The notes below the pieces were generated by a model. The model was not told the origin of the DNA. It worked only from the letters and a program-made list of their open reading frames with translations, and searched no databases. The position numbers were made by a program, and so were the translations under genes. From Flavobacteriales bacterium (GTDB lineage Bacteria > Bacteroidota > Bacteroidia > Flavobacteriales > UBA7312), in NCBI GenBank assembly GCA_029248105.1, contig JAQWJZ010000030.1, positions 1 through 64,000 on the forward strand: a stretch of 64,000 nt of DNA, written 5' to 3'. The stretch's first letter is position 1, and each line of letters starts with the position of its first letter. Of this stretch, positions 62,645-64,000 are shown piece after piece.

Positions 62645-64000
62645 TCATTTATTTGCTTCTTTAAGTACAACTTCTGATAACTGCTCTACACCAATATTTC
62701 CTTTTATTGCATTAACAAGAATTTTCTTCTCATTATCTAATAGGTAAACCTTTGGAGTTCCATTGATATCGTACAGTTGCTTAATGTAGGGGAAAGGGGT
62801 AACGTAAGGGTCATTTTGTCGATTGTATTCACCATCAACATAGGTTTTAAATTCAGCAACATTTGTCCAATCACCAATATCATATGTGTTGATGAAGTCA
62901 GTCCATTTGCCTCTATCAAGTTCAACACTAACAGCCACTACTTCTATACTAATGCCATCTTTTAACCATTGGTCATAGTTTTGCTTGATTACAGGGATTT
63001 CTTTCTTACAATGTCCGCAATCGGGGTCATAGAAAATCACCATTGTCAAATCTTTATCAATTTGATGTAAGTTGTGAATGACATCGGAAGAGTCTCTTAA
63101 AATCAAGTTAGGGGCTTTTGAACCAATCATTAATGGTTCAATCGTTTCTGCTCTATCTACAATCTTGAACATTTGAGTATCATCGACCCAAGTAACCTCA
63201 TTTGTTTTGTAATATTTATTTACTAAATGAACAAAAACCTTTTCTAGGCCCATTATTTTAGATCGTTCATAATTAGATGTCAGATAAGAAACAACATATC
63301 TGAATACGACCGGATTTGCTCTTGATTTTTCAATCAAATAGTCGCATGATACAATAATAGAATCAGGCACTTTTGAAGTTAGGTTTTCAAGATAAGTATT
63401 AATCTTACTATGAAAAACAGGAGTTCTTATTAAGCGATCATCAGAAAAATCAAATGTGTCGAAGAAATGTGCTTTATAATATTTAAATTGAAAATCCTTA
63501 TCTGGAGTGCCATCTTCTAAAAGTGGGGCATCTGGAATCTCTACCTCTTTACTTGCGTTCAATATTTTGCTGAATAAAATATCAGGGTTATTGGTTGTGA
63601 AATTCTCTTGAAAATCCATTACAATTTTACCCATTTCTTCAATTTGAATATCTATATTTTTCGCATCATTTTCATTAGCATTTTCTTTTGAGCCTTGTAA
63701 TTCTTTCAATGCTTTTTGTTTTTTGGAAATAAACTGAATATAACCATAAAACTTTTCATTTTCATATGAATTGCTAAATTTCATATTTCCAATTAAATCA
63801 TCAATAGAAGTAGAAAATGAAAAACGTTCTTCTGTAACTACCATTTCAAAATAATTACCATCAGGTAATACAACCATATACATACCATGGTCAAGTGTAT
63901 CAGTTCCACTAAAAACAAATCTACCATCGTTGTCTATGTCTGCTGTATCCTTAGCGTATTGTTTATCACCATAATAATAAGCTAACATACAAGTAGTATC
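62645..64000 (-). CDS. TlpA-like thiol-disulfide redoxin with DUF4369/DUF5106-like region, 5' end beyond window
   Basis: The reading frame is open to the window edge, so the N-terminus and signal peptide are missing; about 450 residues are seen. The first part (LAYYYGDKQYAKDTADID, FVFSGTDTLDHGMYMVVLPD) is a DUF4369-like beta domain. The middle, about 75-280 of the visible part, is helical and resembles DUF5106. The C-terminal thioredoxin-like domain, about 300-447, has IGSKAPNLILRDSSD, then FYDPDCGHCKKEIPVI with the CGHC redox pair, and the cis-Pro in NGTPKVYLLDN. Such proteins reduce or shuttle disulfides in the periplasm. Partner unknown. Confidence 0.85.
   Translation of the reverse strand, partial: DTTCMLAYYYGDKQYAKDTADIDNDGRFVFSGTDTLDHGMYMVVLPDGNYFEMVVTEERFSFSTSIDDLIGNMKFSNSYENEKFYGYIQFISKKQKALKELQGSKENANENDAKNIDIQIEEMGKIVMDFQENFTTNNPDILFSKILNASKEVEIPDAPLLEDGTPDKDFQFKYYKAHFFDTFDFSDDRLIRTPVFHSKINTYLENLTSKVPDSIIVSCDYLIEKSRANPVVFRYVVSYLTSNYERSKIMGLEKVFVHLVNKYYKTNEVTWVDDTQMFKIVDRAETIEPLMIGSKAPNLILRDSSDVIHNLHQIDKDLTMVIFYDPDCGHCKKEIPVIKQNYDQWLKDGISIEVVAVSVELDRGKWTDFINTYDIGDWTNVAEFKTYVDGEYNRQNDPYVTPFPYIKQLYDINGTPKVYLLDNEKKILVNAIKGNIGVEQLSEVVLKEANK

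Noticed and set aside
1-64000. Mobile elements, integrases, prophage, tRNA or rRNA genes
   Set aside because: No transposase, integrase or phage proteins were recognised, and the intergenic gaps are too short or lack cloverleaf-like sequence for RNA genes.

Overview
The window is AT-rich chromosomal DNA from a member of the Bacteroidota, most likely the order Flavobacteriales. The evidence is consistent across the window. There is a SprB-repeat adhesin with a gliding-motility-type C-terminal domain next to a PorP/SprF protein, several type IX secretion (T9SS) type A sorting tails, a fused E1 alpha/beta dehydrogenase, an LptD of the Bacteroidota type, a rel-fur-purA gene order, and repeated matches to the Bacteroidota -7 promoter element TAnnTTTG. 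Genus cannot be decided from the sequence alone. Gene density is very high: no gene-free stretch exceeds about 170 bases. I see no tRNA, rRNA, CRISPR array, insertion sequence, prophage or integrase.

Layout. (1) 72-12913 is a surface module: a 3371-residue secreted repeat protein, a PorP/SprF barrel fused to an OmpA peptidoglycan-binding domain, and a barrel-like protein with a SPOR-like tail. (2) 13005-14754 is an unrecognised two-gene unit (small membrane protein plus helical putative regulator). (3) 14900-19711 holds two divergent, paralogous secreted endonuclease/exonuclease/phosphatase (EEP) nucleases and a short-chain dehydrogenase. (4) 19879-25921 (minus) is a metabolic run: M61 peptidase, UbiA prenyltransferase, fused E1, MurQ and a small membrane protein. 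(5) 26062-31008 is topoisomerase IV, with a small membrane protein gene between parE and parC that is a paralogue of the one in block 2. (6) 31055-34266 holds a secreted LVIVD-type protein and an alpha/beta hydrolase. (7) 34304-43768 is an exopolysaccharide/capsule operon (Wza, Wzc, Wzy-like polymerase, four glycosyltransferases, deacetylase), followed by pabA. (8) 44337-54693 is dominated by envelope genes (LptD, amidase, Mce/MlaD, OstA-like), with a pair of Fe-S electron-transfer subunits, a HAD protein and a frameshifted barrel gene. (9) 54699-59966 (minus) is a probable operon fahA-rel-fur-purA leading into the OstA-like gene. (10) 60055-64000 holds a DUF2279 protein, an Smr protein, a broken OmpA gene, and a TlpA-like redoxin cut by the window edge.

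How it fits together. Much of the window builds or decorates the cell surface: T9SS cargo and its outer-membrane partner, LPS transport, lipid-transport Mce protein, cell-wall amidase and MurQ recycling, and a Wzc-controlled polysaccharide. Two genes (52029-53192 and 61477-62581) are interrupted. In both, the reading frame is restored by single-base changes in short homopolymers, so sequencing error must be excluded before calling them pseudogenes. The least explained items are the parE-X-parC membrane protein with its paralogue, and the adhesin/PorP-OmpA/SPOR module.
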